Of a DNA stretch of 64,000 nt, positions 1 to 14,600 are shown one piece after another. Where the stretch lies: assembly GCF_036370855.1 (NCBI RefSeq), contig NC_088101.1, forward strand, positions 7,323,501 to 7,387,500. Reading direction: 5' to 3'. Position 1 is the first letter of the stretch; every line of letters starts with the position of its first letter. Below the pieces are notes generated by a model. That model had not been told where the DNA came from and ran no database searches. It was given only the letters and a program-made list of their open reading frames with translations. Source of the stretch: Dromaius novaehollandiae (lineage: Eukaryota > Chordata > Aves > Casuariiformes > Dromaiidae). Position numbers and translations under genes: made by a program.

Positions 1-1135
1 CTATAATCAGCGGCCAAAGCCCTTAGACACTTGGTATTCTTCTGTACCTAAAAAAAACCCTGAAATCTTATGCCATGTGTTTCTTCTGTGTTCTCCTTTG
101 TTATTAAATGCCTACGTGTTCCCACTTTTTGGACACTGACAATCTCTTTCCCAACCACTTTCTTTCTACCCAACCTCTTCCCACATAGTACGCTAACAGA
201 GATACTTGTCACTGTCTGCTACGAAAAAATAGGGTTTTCTGCGGCTAAGGCAGTAGGGAAAGATTGCAGAGTAGGAAGGGAAAATAAGGAGGGTCAAAAC
301 ATGAAACAGTGGATTTGTTTGGCAAAGGGATGTCTTTTGAGGAAACTGTCACCATAACATTGTATATATACATCATGGAATAAGATGGACACTCAAGGAG
401 AAAGTGTGTATATCTAGTTACAGTCTATCACATACCAGACCAAAGCAATTTTCCCTTTAAGTGAGGGCCAAGCTCAAGATTGGTGGAGACTTTTTGTGCT
501 ACAAAACAACCAAGGACTGTGTCTTAGTCCATGTGAAGTTAACACGCATATTTCCTTGCCAGCTAGAGTTTTTATAGTTCCTTTCTCCTTGGTATACCAA
601 TCTAGTAGCAAAAAAGACATGTCACTACAAGACAGAATTTGGCCGGTTTTGGTATAATTTCATCCTGGACTACAGGGAGGGAAAAAAATCACCAATTTAA
701 TCAGCTTGTACCTACAATAATTTTGCTTACTATGCAAGATATATTCTGTATATAGTACATAGCAGTTACATATTACGAAACAAACAAATCTTCACTCTGT
801 AATTTATGTGTAGGAGGATGCTTGCATCTTTCATATGTAAAGGATTAACAAGATCTATTCTAGCCAGCTATACCGAGTAAGAATCAAAGCTTACAGAGAT
901 GGTGCTGTTTCTAACTCTTTGTCGGGAGAAGTAAATTTAGTGGGAAATCACAAAATTCCTCCAGAATAGCAATGGGATTTGCATGGACAGCTGTACACCA
1001 GATATAAGTTTTGCTGCATGCCAAATTATATTGCTTTTTTCTCCTTGTGCAGTTAATGTTCATTGCATTCCTATTTATAGTCCCTATATTTTGGTGAACT
1101 GTCACAGATCCAAAATAAATAATGGCAAGCTGTAA
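1..1135 (+). other. UTR-like sequence, candidate 3'UTR end of WDFY3
   Basis: This AT-rich stretch has no sustained coding frame and ends with AATAAA at 1114-1119 on the plus strand. It contains two exact Pumilio-type motifs, TGTATATA at 361-368 and 747-754. In human and other amniotes WDFY3 lies tail-to-tail with CDS1, so a plus-strand 3'UTR here would fit the expected convergent gene. I do not recognise any WDFY3 coding sequence in the window, so this assignment is inference only. It could equally be ordinary intergenic DNA. Confidence 0.3.
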
Positions 1136-4100
1136 CGATCCATATTGAGTGATACCAGAGACTCCTTTTACCTTCTCCTCAATGTCTCCTCTCCTCTTAC
1201 AAAGCTCATCATGGATAACTGCTTGTATTTCTCAGAGAAGGTGCTAGTTAGTAATTACAGTGCTATAATTAGAGAAAAGAAAGTATTTACAGTTAATTTT
1301 TTCTACTTTGCAAAGCAACTGTGCACAAGGGATTGCATTAATCATTAAAAACTATGAAGATATATTTAAAATTCTTTGCCTCCTTTACTAAAAGGCAAGG
1401 AGAATCCAATACAATTGCCTTTAACTGGTGAAATTCTGCTCAGCTTCAGTGAGATTTCAGCATACTTCTGCTGCATTTATTTTGTACGTCTTGGGCAGTG
1501 AAGGTAGACCTATATGGTTTGCATATATTAGCTAACACCAATGAACAGGCAAATCCAAAACTGGAAAGAAATTACTATGAGAAAACAAAAGAAAATCGAA
1601 GGGATTTTAGACTTTTTTCATTAGAAGATTTATAATAAAATAGCCCTGTTTCCTAAACTTAGGCAGCCTACCATCTTCATCATACAGGATTCTTATGACT
1701 TCTTTTGAGAAGTGCTCCTCCCTCCCTCCTGCTTGTTTATAGAGAATTTTTGGTATTAAATAAGAAGAGGAAGGGTGGGGTTGAAGAACGTTACGTGTCT
1801 GTTCCCTGTCCTGTGAGACTCCAGTTGAATTTGGCTGAAATTAAAAAAAATAAAAAATAATAAAAAAATCCCTTCTCACATATGTTGTCCAGAAAGATAA
1901 TTGGCTACCTGTCAAGAATAAATAGATTAAACAACCCACAAATACTCTACCGTTGAGCTCATGGTGCTCTTAAAGGAGTACTAGAATCACCACAACAGGA
2001 ACACCCACAACCCAATGGACTAACAGTAGAAGAAAGGAAAAAACAGGGCTACTCCTCCTTCACCCTTGGGGGCCCAGCAATCCATCCCGTTTTGGATAAA
2101 TAGCCTTTCTTCTACTGTCGGTTCATGATGTTAGTCACATAGTTCAAGTAAATACGTTTGCATCACAGTGCTGTGGGTTCGGAGTTCAAAGGTGGATGAT
2201 TTGTGAATAGCGTTTGTTACAGTTGAACACAATGCTTTCTTCTCTTTTTTTCTAGGACAAAAAGCACTTACAAAGTTTGGATCCAAGTTTGGATTTATGA
2301 ACAAGGACACGAGGATGAGGGGAAAGAGGAGAACAGAGGACGGTGCGACTACAGAATTTCCGTCCCATAAAGCTTTAGACTGCATGCATACCTAATGTAC
2401 GTTGCAAAGTCAAATTCTCAAATAAGGTAGTTGCCATCCCCATCTCAGATTATTTGTGCAGAACAAAACTCCCTCCACAGAATTTATAAGTCTAAGCATA
2501 CATAACTGGTGTACGATGAATATATTTTTACAAGATTTGGAGAATAAAATGTTGATAGGAATTAAAACACGTGCAAAGCTTGCTTGTGAACAAGAAGGTA
2601 TTATAATGTGCAGAAAACATTGTGCATGCATGTGCATGGCAAAGAGCAGGTAGTTAAATAAGCTGCCTGCTACTTAACATTTAGAGCATATGAAAAATTT
2701 AGAGCTAGCAGCTATATTCACAGGGCCTAAATTTTGAGCGCCTAAGCGCTAATAATTCCTATTGAGTTTAAGACCTGTCCTGCCAACAAGTAAATCTGAG
2801 TTTCATGAGCCCAAATGTGTTGAGGCCATCTGAACATAACCCCACTTGTACAACTGAAAACAGGACTAAGAGCAGAGGAGTGAGAGAAGGTCCAGTTCAG
2901 ATGAGGTCTTTGTGGCTTACACAGCCTCGAGGCCGGAGAATGATCCCAGAGGGAGCAAATCCGAGAGGATGAGCTCACACTCTGAATAAGGGAAAATGCT
3001 GCCATCTGGTGCCTCTGGAAAAATAATGGGTCGTCTTGGGTGCATTGCCCGCGCGGTGTGAATGCTAGTGGTACGATTGAGCGATCTACCTGAGTCTATA
3101 GATCTCAGATTATCTTTTTGTTCTGCAAAGGAGTTACCATTCTGCATGGCATATTCTGAAGGCATGTGCCAAATCTCCAAGCAAACAAGCTAACAACTGC
3201 ATTTTATGGTGGTGCACCCGGGAGAGAAAGTATCATTAAGTGCTAGTGTACTCTTTAAGGTGGGTGATTTTAGGAAAGCTCATCATTTGAAACAAAGTCT
3301 GTTAGATCTGAGAATAACACATTCTGTGTTTATGTTGAAGTAGATTTGCATATTCACAGCAAAAGATTGCAAAATATTTTTTCAGTATTGCAGCTGTTTT
3401 ATATATGTATTTTCCTACTGTGCACCGGAAGGGTTATAGAATCTGTATATTACATCAGACAAAGAACCAAGAAGCTGCTTTTTAGAGTCAGGTTTGAAAA
3501 ATTCAGCAGAACGTATACATTTCTGTCACAAAAACAACTTTGACCTCGATAATCATCGGGCAAGTTTTAATGCCCAATATTTCATCCTACCGGATGGTAG
3601 AATATACTTCAGTGAGTGCATATCAGAGGTCTTGGAGGATACAGGACAAGAGAAAGCCTTAAACACACTGTTGATTTTTATGATACTTGTTTTACACCAG
3701 CTTATTTCTGATGGTTGTTGATACAGCCTCAGACGATGTGCCAAATATGTACTGAGAAACTGCACAGTGTTAGAATGAGGGAATGTTATTTTTATCTAAG
3801 ATATTTTTACTTTTTGAGGCTTTCAAAGAAAGTGATTGTGGTTGCTTGGAGAGATTGGAGTGACTGATCAAATCATGTATTAGGAAAAAACCACCATAAT
3901 CTATTCCTCAATTTTAGACATGACAGTAACAAAGGTCGCTCGTTCTGTGAACTTACACTTGCTTGTCCCTTGACCAAGGCATCGGAAAAATCCAGGGCCT
4001 GCAGGTCAGCTTCCCACTGCAAGAAAACTGTGGGATATGGGTTACATACTTTATTTACACACACACCATTTTTGGAACAAAGCGGTCACAAAGCCACAGG

Positions 4101-6829
4101 CATGCAATCTGCTCTTCCAGATAAACGAGCTCCCACACCATCATCTGTTTCCCAGGAAGATATTCTAATCCACAAATGCCTTCAAGTTCACTGAATGATG
4201 TAGGGACCAGTCTGCCAGAGATTCTTCCAAAGGATTTATTGTGCAACTCCACGTAACATCAAGGAGAAGAAACGTGTTTACAAGCTAAGAAAAATATTTG
4301 CAAAACTATATTTAATGGGGCTTTCTTGTAAAAACTGCCTTAATATGTACGTTCCCACTTTGACTAAAGCATCTGATTATGTAGATGCAAATTCAGTGCT
4401 CACTTGCAACCCAGCAAAACTTGTCACCGCAGGTTCTTTTTAGGCCTAATTGTGGACAACGAAGGGAAGTCTGTCATCGCACAGTGATAGCCTATTAGCT
4501 AAGCAAGTACAAACCCAACCCCAGCATGCAACCAGGCACAGCTAAAGTTTTGCACTGAGATCATGGTAGACTACTTTTTACTGGCTATTGGGCATAGCAC
4601 TGTTCTATCTATGCCATCTAAAATACTGTCATCTTTACAGGAACTTGGGGAACAGCCTGCAGAAAATCCTGAGACCAAGTAAATTCAGAATGCCCTCATT
4701 TTTTTAAAATTGCTAAGAGATTGCTTTTATTCCAGCTTTCAAAGAGTTGACCACTAATTGACAAGGAACGTGCTGTTTAAAAATACTATTATTACTAATT
4801 GCACTCTTTAAAACAAAAAGCCAGGTTATCCTTTCTACTGAAGTTCTGTGAAAAAAAGGAAAAGTTACTTAATGAGCTAGTTATATGAACGATGATGCTG
4901 ATGCTAGAGGGCTGTTCCAAAGCCTTACTGTTTCTGTGGTAAGAGACTTTGTTTAATTCCTAGCCTTAATCTATTTATGGCTACTTTATACACATTTGCT
5001 CCTAAAAAATTACATCATCCAAAATGGAGCTAGATGCTCCTATTACTAGTGTTGCATTGGAAGAACTCGGAGTCCCTTGCACGTAAGCATAATTAGAATT
5101 GCTTGTGGATACAAGGAGAAAGTCTGGAGCTTTTGGATGCATATCTAGCTCACTGTAGAGAAAGAGTAGTTTCTTTGATGGTCCCTTTGCCTATGAACAA
5201 ATCACCCAACTGAAAGCCCTTCCAATATTATTAGCCATGTCACATAAAACTGGTTTTAAGAAACAACAAAAAAATCTTGTCGGTGCCTGTGGCAGCTTTG
5301 TTAACTGCAAATTATATTGTCAATCTCCCTTCAGGTTGCAGTCTTGAAAGGGCATTTTATTTTGAACATGAAAATATTTTCCGTACGTCCTCAGTCTCCG
5401 AGTAGAACAATTATATGATGAAAGCTGGTCCAAAAAGATTTGTTATTCACTTAATTTTTGACTGTTCCAAAAATAGACAGTGATAATTTTGTGTTGTGGA
5501 TTGCTAGATGGCTAAGGGCTACTGCTGAGGAATTTGTGTGAAAGGTAACCAAAAAGAGCCTGAGACTTGTCGGTAGGCTCAAATCCAATATACAGAGCCT
5601 GCATCTCTCCCGGAACGTTCTTTAGGAGTCTGCAGATTGAGAAAGGTGGAAAAACACCAGATGAAAAATAAGTGTGACATCCAGTGTCTAGAAAGGTGAG
5701 ATTATAATGGAGGTGAGCTACAGGGGTACTTGTGAAATCCCAAGGATGGCAAAACACAGTTCACGCCATCTGTAATCAGCAGTCTCTTGGTGCCTTTCAC
5801 ACGGGTAGATGCATTAGTCTCCGAGTCCAGTTTCCACAATTCCGTGCTCTTTCATTAGACCTCCCATTAGTTTCTTAGGATATTCTGGCTGTCAGCCCCG
5901 GTTGCTGCTGCGTGCACTTGTGCGCTGCGAAACCTCCGTCACAGGGTTGAGGACAACATTTAGTAGGAACTGAGGTTGGGCTCTCCTGCTGTGATTTGGC
6001 TTTTCGTGGATTTATACAGCGTGACGTTGATAATACGTAGCACAAACTTTCTATCTGCACATTAGCATATGCGCTGCTTTAAATGTGAAAAAAATGACAC
6101 TTTTCCTCAGCCACGGGAGAAAGGAAGTGAGCCTACAAATAAAAAAAGGGGAACTCCTGGTTTTGTATGGTTTCGTCCTCATTTGCTTTTGTCGTTTTGG
6201 CAAACTGGTCAGCTGGCTTTTAGAAAAAAAGTTTTTTGATAGGCGAAACCGCCTAAGAACATCACATCTCTTAATGGCACAACTGCCTGCAGCTCAGTAC
6301 TTGGATCTCAGCTTTTTTATGCTCTTTATGTATATTTTGCATACAAAAACACTGCCTGAAAGGATGGGCTCTTCTCTAAACACCTGCTTGCAACTGTCGG
6401 ATGTGAAATGTAGGCTTTTGAGAACCAAAATGAGAACCTCACCCCCAAAGCTGACAGCAGTAAGTTCTGAGGCAGAAGAAGTAGTAGAGGCTCTATGTAA
6501 CCCACTTTCTGAAGATATAAGCCCAGCCACGCAGGTCACCCTGCCAGAACAGGGTTTGAGTAGTACCATGCCATGTGCATATTCACCCCAGCTGTATCTG
6601 TAGCTAACACATCAATTTGTTTTGTTGATATTTGATAACATGTCTGAAAAATAAGACTTGCCTAGAACGACAGTAGTTTCCATGCATGGTTTTAGGCTTA
6701 TTTTTTAACCAACTTATCAAAAAGCATGTTGACTGACTCTCATATTCATTTTAATCCTGTCATCTGTTCCTCCGCCTCCTTCTCCATCCTTTCAGTCCTT
6801 TCTCCCTCAAAACACCAGATGTTTTTGTC

Positions 6830-6850
6830 TATTATTATTAATAATAATAA
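6830..6850. repeat. (ATT)n/(AAT)n palindromic microsatellite
   Basis: ATT units switch to AAT units at the centre, making a self-complementary run of 21 bases. Confidence 0.9.
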
Positions 6851-8819
6851 GCCATTGTGCGAGGCTATTCAGAATCCGAGGGACCTCTGACGGAAAATAG
6901 TCCTGAACACGACACATTCACTGTCACTGCATAAACCACCCTTGTCTCTCAAAACATAAAAGGAAGGTCTCCAAAAAACCATCCCTTCACAAAGTCCTCC
7001 TGCTGCTGTTGCCTCATTTGGAGAGCAAGTCTTCCTTCTCAAGTTAGCTCCCCCCTCCATCACTTCCTTGTGTCCTCTCTGAAGAGAGAAACCGCAAAAC
7101 CCTGTGACGGATTTTATTTCTGTTTTCAGGCTCCAATTAGAAAGGCATGGGGATGTGCTCTTGCAAGTCATCGATAGGAAGAAATGCTGGCTGTCAAAAC
7201 TGAGCGAAGACGGGGCAATTCCTGTGAGCTCTGTGGCTTGGGAATCAGGAAAAGAAGTGGCCAGTGGAGCTTTAGAAACCTTCCTTAGTCGATTAATTGG
7301 AATATTCAGTGTACATGTCTAAAATGTTGTGTTTTCCAGAAGATAAGGAAGTAAATTGAGGTAAAGGAGCGATACCCATAAGGAAAATAACATATGTTGT
7401 ATCTGATGCCTTTTAAAGGTTACTGAGCTGGGCCTGCCTGGGTCACACTTCAACTGTCCCTTCTCCCGAACACCTAAAGAGAGAGCATACAAGGATCCGT
7501 TTCTTCCCTGCTTGAAGGAAAGCCACAAACCACCTTTTTAGGAGCAGAGGACTGCCCTGCTTAGCGCTTCCAGCCATAGCAAAAGAGGTAAGTAAGGCTT
7601 ACAGAAAGGGTTGTAGCAGTAATTCTGTTCTACGGCACTTTAAAGAGGAGCCAATCTTTTGCTGACCCATAGCAACAGTCGTCCTGGGTAAGGAGTTGTT
7701 TCATTTAGCCTTCTCTATGATTCGTAACACAACATTACCTTATTATCACAGTGACTCAACTTTGAGATAAGGCCTGCAGGAGAAAACGTACTGGACTTTA
7801 GCCTCGGTGATACAGACTAACCAGATACAAGTGTATATCTTCTAATTCCCACTCACCTGGGAATCCTAGCAAGTTCTCAAATGCTCCTGATTACAGAACT
7901 GGGAATAAGACTCCCATTTAAGTGGTCTTTAGTCCAGATTCTACTAAAACAAGAAGGGCAAAGGAAAACTAAAGCAAATAAAAAAACCCATCAGGACTAA
8001 AGAATAGAACATCCTGAGCTCATAGCCCGGTTCCTACTAAGAACCATATGCATGGCAGATTAGCTGCACCAGGTTAATTTGGGGGACTTTAACCGTTATA
8101 AACGATGCAGCCTGAAACTGAGAACTTTCTTTAATTTCTTAACCTTTAAAAGGAATATAATTATAAGTTACAGGGTTTGCCATTTCCTCCATAAATGGAA
8201 AACATTTGAAAGGTTGGGGGAAAACAAAACAAACAAAAAAAAAAAACTCAGCTGACACTGGCTTACGTGTCTCCTTATACTATGAGCAAGGAATTACGTT
8301 TCTCTGACAGTTCTCCAGTAAGGAAATAGATTTGAAATCCAGGATGAAACTGCATTGTTAACAGGGCTTTATGGTATAGTCATACTTGCTGCAGAGGATT
8401 GGGTTATGTGACCTAGGAATGTCATTCCTTTCCGTGTCCCTGTTGCACAAACTGCTGATCAGATTTACCTAAAATTGGAAGGTGACTCAATCTTCCCATC
8501 CAAAAATAATGTAGATATTTTCTGCAGAAGTTAAGCTCTAGCTTGCACTGTGATGATAAACGCCTTTCTGAGCCACCCAAGGAAGATCTCTACCCCGTAG
8601 GAGTTTCATCTCCGTTCTAGAGGCTTACTGAGCAATTCGCATTCTTCCCACGTACCACATTTCCACCATCTGCAGTTTTCGCATGGTTTCCAGATGTCCC
8701 ATTGCCATTAGCAGCCATTTGTAAAGCGGCCCTCGGAGCGTGGCTTTCTCGTTGTTTCCAGGGTGATGCCAACGTGGCTGCACTGCATCCCCCAACACAC
8801 CAAAACACAACGTCCCCGT

Positions 8820-8830
8820 CCCCCCCCCCC
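8820..8830. repeat. C11 homopolymer
   Basis: Eleven C residues in a locally C-rich intergenic stretch. Confidence 0.9.
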
Positions 8831-11541
8831 AGGCAGCATCTCAGCACCTTCTCCTCACTAGCCTGAAGGTTAAACATGAGCCAACCTCGTTTTACTTTAG
8901 TTGCACAAACCCGCTTGATTTCTAGTTTACAGTCAGGGCCTGGTTTTCTGCCTCTTGCCTCTCTGCTTTGCTTCCTCTGCCTTTCCTAGTAACCTACCAG
9001 GCATTTTCGGAGCTGCCGCCTGCCCCAGCGATAGCAGGAATCCCGGCACACCACATCTGGAGAGACTTTCCCTAACTGCCCTCTGGAGCACCCCCGGCTC
9101 CCACTGCTCCTGCAGGTGCTGGGGGTTTGGGAGCACCTTGCTGCTGCTACCAGTGCCTAAAGTGACACCTTTTCTGCCTAGAAGCAGCGGTTTGGCCCAA
9201 GAGGAATCGCACTGGACAGGCTGCGAAGGGAGGGAGCTGCTTGGAAGAGCTTGGCGTGGTGGAGGTCATGTGGCTCTGAAGGGTTTATATGTTTGAAAAG
9301 GATGGAGGTGACCCAAAGAGGATCATCTGCGTGTTCAAAACCTGTGCTGGCCTTGGTTGATAATGCTTCAGTTGGGAAATGCTGTGTGCTTTTCGGGCCA
9401 GATGTAGCTCACGAATGCATGTGAGCGGTGTGACGCGGTGGAACAGGTCTCTGATGGTGGCTATACGTGGCTGCGTTCATCTGGGATTGGACCAGTCCCT
9501 GTAGAAAAGCCTTCATCTCTTCCATCCCTCGCCCCCTTCCTCAGTCCCTGGTCGAAAGGCTGTGTTTTGGCTGGATAATCAGAGGAGAAGCAGGAGCCCG
9601 GGCCAGTTCGGGGAGAAGTTCTGCCCAAATTCCTGGGAGGCTTCTTTGTTATTGCGAGAAAGATGTGAGACCTGAACAAGTTACTTCATTTCTGGTTTGT
9701 TGCAGCAGCTACACAAGTTACAGGTTTGGAACTAACTTGGTGTTTTAAATAGCCAATACCAGGAAATTACTCTTTTCTCAGGCTTGCTTCGTTTTTCCCC
9801 TGGCAAACCAACTAATGTAGACATTATACAATAACCTCTTAAACAGATTCTTAAGTAGCTTCTTAAGAAGGACTTTGCTGTTGTTTTAATGTCTAACAGT
9901 TAAGCGTTTTTGTGCAAATAGACTTTACGGCGCTTATGCACAACAACAGCATTACACAGTTGCTTGAAAGTCATGGTCTATTCTTTCGACCAGTGCAGTA
10001 AATAAATGCCAGGAATGCTGTTTTCTCTTTGCGGGACCTTTCTCTTCTCCTTCCATTGGCCTTACTACAGAAAAAGCAGCATTGCCAGGGTAGCTTTAGG
10101 TGAAGGTCACACAAAAAAAAAGTGGATGTGGATCCCCCTCTTTCAGTCTGGCTTTTATCAGCTTCGCTGGCTACAGACATGGAGGCTCTGCCCCTCCTGT
10201 AAGCCTGAGAAGTCTCCCCCCGGCAAAAATACTATCTTTCAAAAATACTGCGTTCACTTGTTAGTCTCCTGGGATCCACGTGAATGTACTTCATTTTCAA
10301 GTTTCTCATTAACTTGTCTCTCAAAAGTCTTGTTGCAGGGATTTTTTGCTTTAGTAATTTTTTTTTAAGTTTAATGAAAAAAAAAAAAAGCAGTCAACTA
10401 TCTTTACAGCCTCTCTGGAGAAGGCTTATAATTATAAAATAAACCCCTTTACCAATTGTTTGATGGAGAGTAAAGTTTAATCCTGATGAACCGGAGTTAT
10501 AATGCATTTTCCTAAAAACCAGTTATTATAAAGATTGTGAGAATCTGTCTTAAGCAAATAAGACGTTGTACAGCATTTATAAAAATCAGTTGCTATATTA
10601 ATCCTCAGTAAAGCAACAGTTTAGTCAGTCTCCGCTCTAAAAATGCATTTGAGAACCACAATCTAAGCAAACATAGTATTATTAACCCAACTGTATTTTC
10701 ACCTAAGTTTAATTAAAACTTAATTCAAACTGTAATATCACATCCCTGATAAGAAGCAAGTTTAAAACCCCTTGCATTAACACCAGCTTGTTCCCAGGAA
10801 TTTCAGTGTTAGCTCAGGTTAATTATACCAAAGGAAATGATTTAAACATACTGATGTAAAGATCATCGTCTGACACCTTAAAGCAAGGAGAAGAGCTAAT
10901 TAAAGCTTTCCGCTGCTTACGATGATGCCTGCCTTACAGTTGCATTGTCTTACTATGCTTTGCCTGCATTAAATTTAAGTTGAAATACTTAAGAACTAGG
11001 CTGTTAAAGTAACATCGCTCAGTTATGTTGGTAACTCCCCGCTTTTCAAAACTTCCTCCAGGGAGGCCTTCGGTTTCCTCATGCTCCAAATACCTTTGTT
11101 TAGCAATGACAAGAAAACAAAATCACTGCATCTTTCCTGTATGGTTTTGCCCGTGGCTAGTCACACTTAAGTTCAAGTGACTGCAAGCCCACAAGCTTTC
11201 CAAACACGTTAATGGTGTTACTAGTTTCCACCAAAAATGTGAGTGATTCCTACCACAGCTTACCCCAGGTTAGCAGTGGTATAACAGCAGCAAGCTTAAT
11301 GGCAGTAGCAAATGCAGTCAGTTAATTTTCTTTACTGTCCTGGCAAAAATGAATGCTGGCTGGGTCTCCGGTGAGCAATGGTACTTTGGAATTGAAACTA
11401 CAACGCGGCATAATTTTCTGCCTGGTGCAGTGTTCAAGCATAGGAGCAAGTGCACAGTTTGGAACTATTTTCTGGCTAAAACAGTTAAAAACAGGTAACT
11501 CTTACATGAGGCAGTCTCAAAAACTTGCATTTCCTCAACTA

Positions 11542-11604
<63 letters not shown>

Positions 11605-11609
11605 TTTTT
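11542..11609. repeat. Compound (TG)n(TA)n(T)n microsatellite
   Basis: About 8 TG units pass into about 19 TA units and then a run of 14 T. It lies in intergenic DNA downstream of CDS1. Open frames with tyrosine-isoleucine or cysteine-valine repeats across it are artefacts. Confidence 0.97.
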
Positions 11610-14600
11610 CTAAAGAGCCTTTCAAAAAGGAAAGAAGGAGGCAGGAGCAGAATGGACAAAATTGCTCTCGATTAAATCTGTTTAACTTTTTAGCCCAGGA
11701 GCATTCAAATAATCAAGCAATTGGGATCTTTTCACATACTGGAGCATACAGATGCCACAAAAATCAAACCAAACAAGTATCAGCCACAAGAATTTGTCTG
11801 AAGTTAGTGTTATTGTGCCACTGTGAATCATCCTTGTGTTAAAGACATGCCAAATCTCTATACAAATTCAAGCAGCTATGGAGTACACAAAAGGACCTTG
11901 TCTGTGTTAGACAAATGCTTTCTTCTCAACTTTTGTGGTATGTGACTTTCTACAGACTGTAAATAAGAAAAGCATTTACAGCTTTATCCTAGAGATTTAC
12001 AACTTTTAGCCTTGTGGTCAGAGCCAATTGCATCTGCAGTAGACAGGCAGGGCTGCTACGCGTGAATCTTTGCAGGAAAAGAGTTCATAAGCAAGTAGGG
12101 TTTTTTTCTCTATCTTACAGCCTCTGTTCAAAAGCCAGAAGGGGGTGATGCATTAGTTTCATATCAGATGAGATAAATATGTTAACCTGGGAGCTGATAA
12201 ATTAATTAGAAGAACAAGGAAGACAAGTACCACGTTCTTTTCTAGCCAAAGGTTTGGAGGGCATCATCCTCAGTTTGAAGTGAGGTCAGATGTGTTGACA
12301 TCTCCTGCCTTGGGCCATTTCAGGTACCACTGTAGCAGAAGCAGTTATCTACAGAGTTTCACAGCGATTTATGAGATTAGCAAAGATCCTTTCGTTGATT
12401 TTTAGAGCAGCAGAGGCTTGTATTCCACTGTCACAGCTATATTCTTGGACCTAAGAGCGCCTATGTCAGTCTCCTACCTTCTGTTACAGAGAGATGAGGT
12501 CTTTTTCTCTTGGGTTAGCACTGTAAACATGCAATCTGAAATCACATTGGTTGAGTAATGACTGTAATTTGTTAGTTTACAACAGAGCAGGGAAAGGTCA
12601 AATTTACATTCCACTTTTGAAAATATATTTGGCATTAGAAGACTTTAGGATGGATGCAAGCTTGGAAAAAAACCAAAATCCTCACCGCCATTTACTTCAT
12701 TGGGTGGCATTCCTTGGTTTTGTTTGAAGCTGAAATTAAGGAGTTTGGAACTATTTCAGAAATTTAGTCATTCTGGGAGAGAGGAGGGTAGTTGTTTTCT
12801 TCATGCTTGGAAAAAGTTGTATAATAATCAGTCATTAGATCACTGTGAGCCCAAGCAGAAAAGCTAGATTTCTCCTTTCTATCTGCTAAATGTATTTAGT
12901 CATCGTTAGCTCCACACATTGGAGCCCTATTGATTGCACGGTGGCAGTTTAGTCACTTTGCTCAACAGAGTATAAATGCCCATAGAAGAAAATCTATTGA
13001 GATAAGCTGAAGGCTTGCAGATCTACACGGTGTTTTTTTGGTTAAGCCTATTCCAGTTAGTGTGAAAGCTCATTGTTTTGCATATGAGGTGCGCGCAGAG
13101 TTAGCAAGTTTTACTGTCGGTCTGGAAAGCCATATTCTCCAAGTGTGTTTGAAGTTACTTTTGCTGAGATGAACAGAAAGGTCGAGGAGGAGTTAGATAC
13201 CCAAATCCAGATTAGTGCTCTTCAGTGTTCCCACTTGGCTGCTAACTAACCCTGGAGGCTTTTGAAATTTTAAGTGCGTATACACTTTAATGCTAAAGCT
13301 TTCCAGGGTCACCAACTCATACTCAAAACATTGCTCTGTCTCAAGCTGAGGAGTTGCCTGCAGCACAACGCTCATCCCAAATATGCCATGTCTGCAAACG
13401 TGGCCTTCCATGTCCTCTCCTCCAGAGGTGCTCAGCACACAGCTCCTGCTTCAAGCTCCTGCTCTGCCAGCGCAAACCTTTTCTGGAAGGCAGCAGGAAG
13501 ACATTTGCTGTGGCAAGATCTTCTGGTTCGCTGCAGAAATGGCCCCGGGTCCTGCATCTGTGGAGGCGAGTGCCTTGCCCCTTTTGGCTAACGTTTTCCT
13601 TTGGCGTGTGTTTTCCTTCTCGATGAATCTCTGCATGAAAGATTTCTATTACAAACGGCCACAGCTGGAGACGGGGAGGGGCGCATCCTTGGTGTAGCAC
13701 AGCAGCACTCTGAAAAGCAGAAGGGTTAGGTCCAAATTTGAGCAAATGGGAAGGAGACTGAACCCATGCGTTGCACAATTACAGTTATAACTACTGCACA
13801 CCAGAATAAAAATGGAGGAGCGATGGCTGCCCTGCTGCCCCTCTCTGGGAGGAAACGTAGGATGATCCTTGCTTGGCTCTTGCAAGAGAGGAATTTGGTA
13901 TCTCAGATCTTTGGTATCAGAGCACAGAGAGGCACCCTCTTCTGTGCTTGAGTAAGGGGTCTAAATCCCAGAGGTCTCTGGGATTTAAAGATAAGCGTCA
14001 AAGCTTTCTGCAGCTGGCTCAGGACGCTCCCCTTTCTGAAGCACCTAGTTCTTCCATGCGTTTCAAAAATTACTTGATGGCCAGATTATCCCAAAATCTC
14101 TGAATACCCGTGGATATTCAGCCCTTAGGTAAAACGGGGAGCCTGTGCGGCGGTACAGCTTTGGGCAGCTGCATGCATCTTTTCTACCTGCTGCTGCAGG
14201 CACCTGTGCCGCTGCTGGCTGTCCCTTGGCGTCCTTTCCGAGGAGGCCCCACTGCAGATCCGCGTCCTCTCTCCAGGAAAGCTGGTCTCCTGGGGAGGGA
14301 GTGCTGAAGGGCATGGAGGAGCAGGGGCTGGGAGACAGCCGGGATGGAGGCTCTGTAGCTCCACGAGGCTCCAGGCTTCCGTGTGGACCTTGCAGCCCAG
14401 GTGCTTTGCAGCTCTGCTGCAGGCAGCTCCATTTATCCATCCGGATTTAGCGCATGTGACAGTGAGGCCTCAGGTCCCAGGTGCTCAGGTTTGCTTTGAA
14501 GTAAGCGATCGAGAAAACTGCACAACGGGTGGCTCAAAGAGGTGGAGAAGAGCCAGCAACGTGGAGGCTTCTTCTCCAGGCCAGGAAATCAAACATATTT

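Noticed and set aside
2742-3180. Overlapping minus-strand frames of 87 residues
   Set aside because: Neither resembles a known protein, and no splice context or start context supports them.
7104-7322. Plus-strand frame preceded by a good acceptor-like sequence (tttctgttttcag)
   Set aside because: The frame has no recognisable domain, relies on a GTG start or a lone splice site, and has no matching donor. Chance is the simpler explanation.
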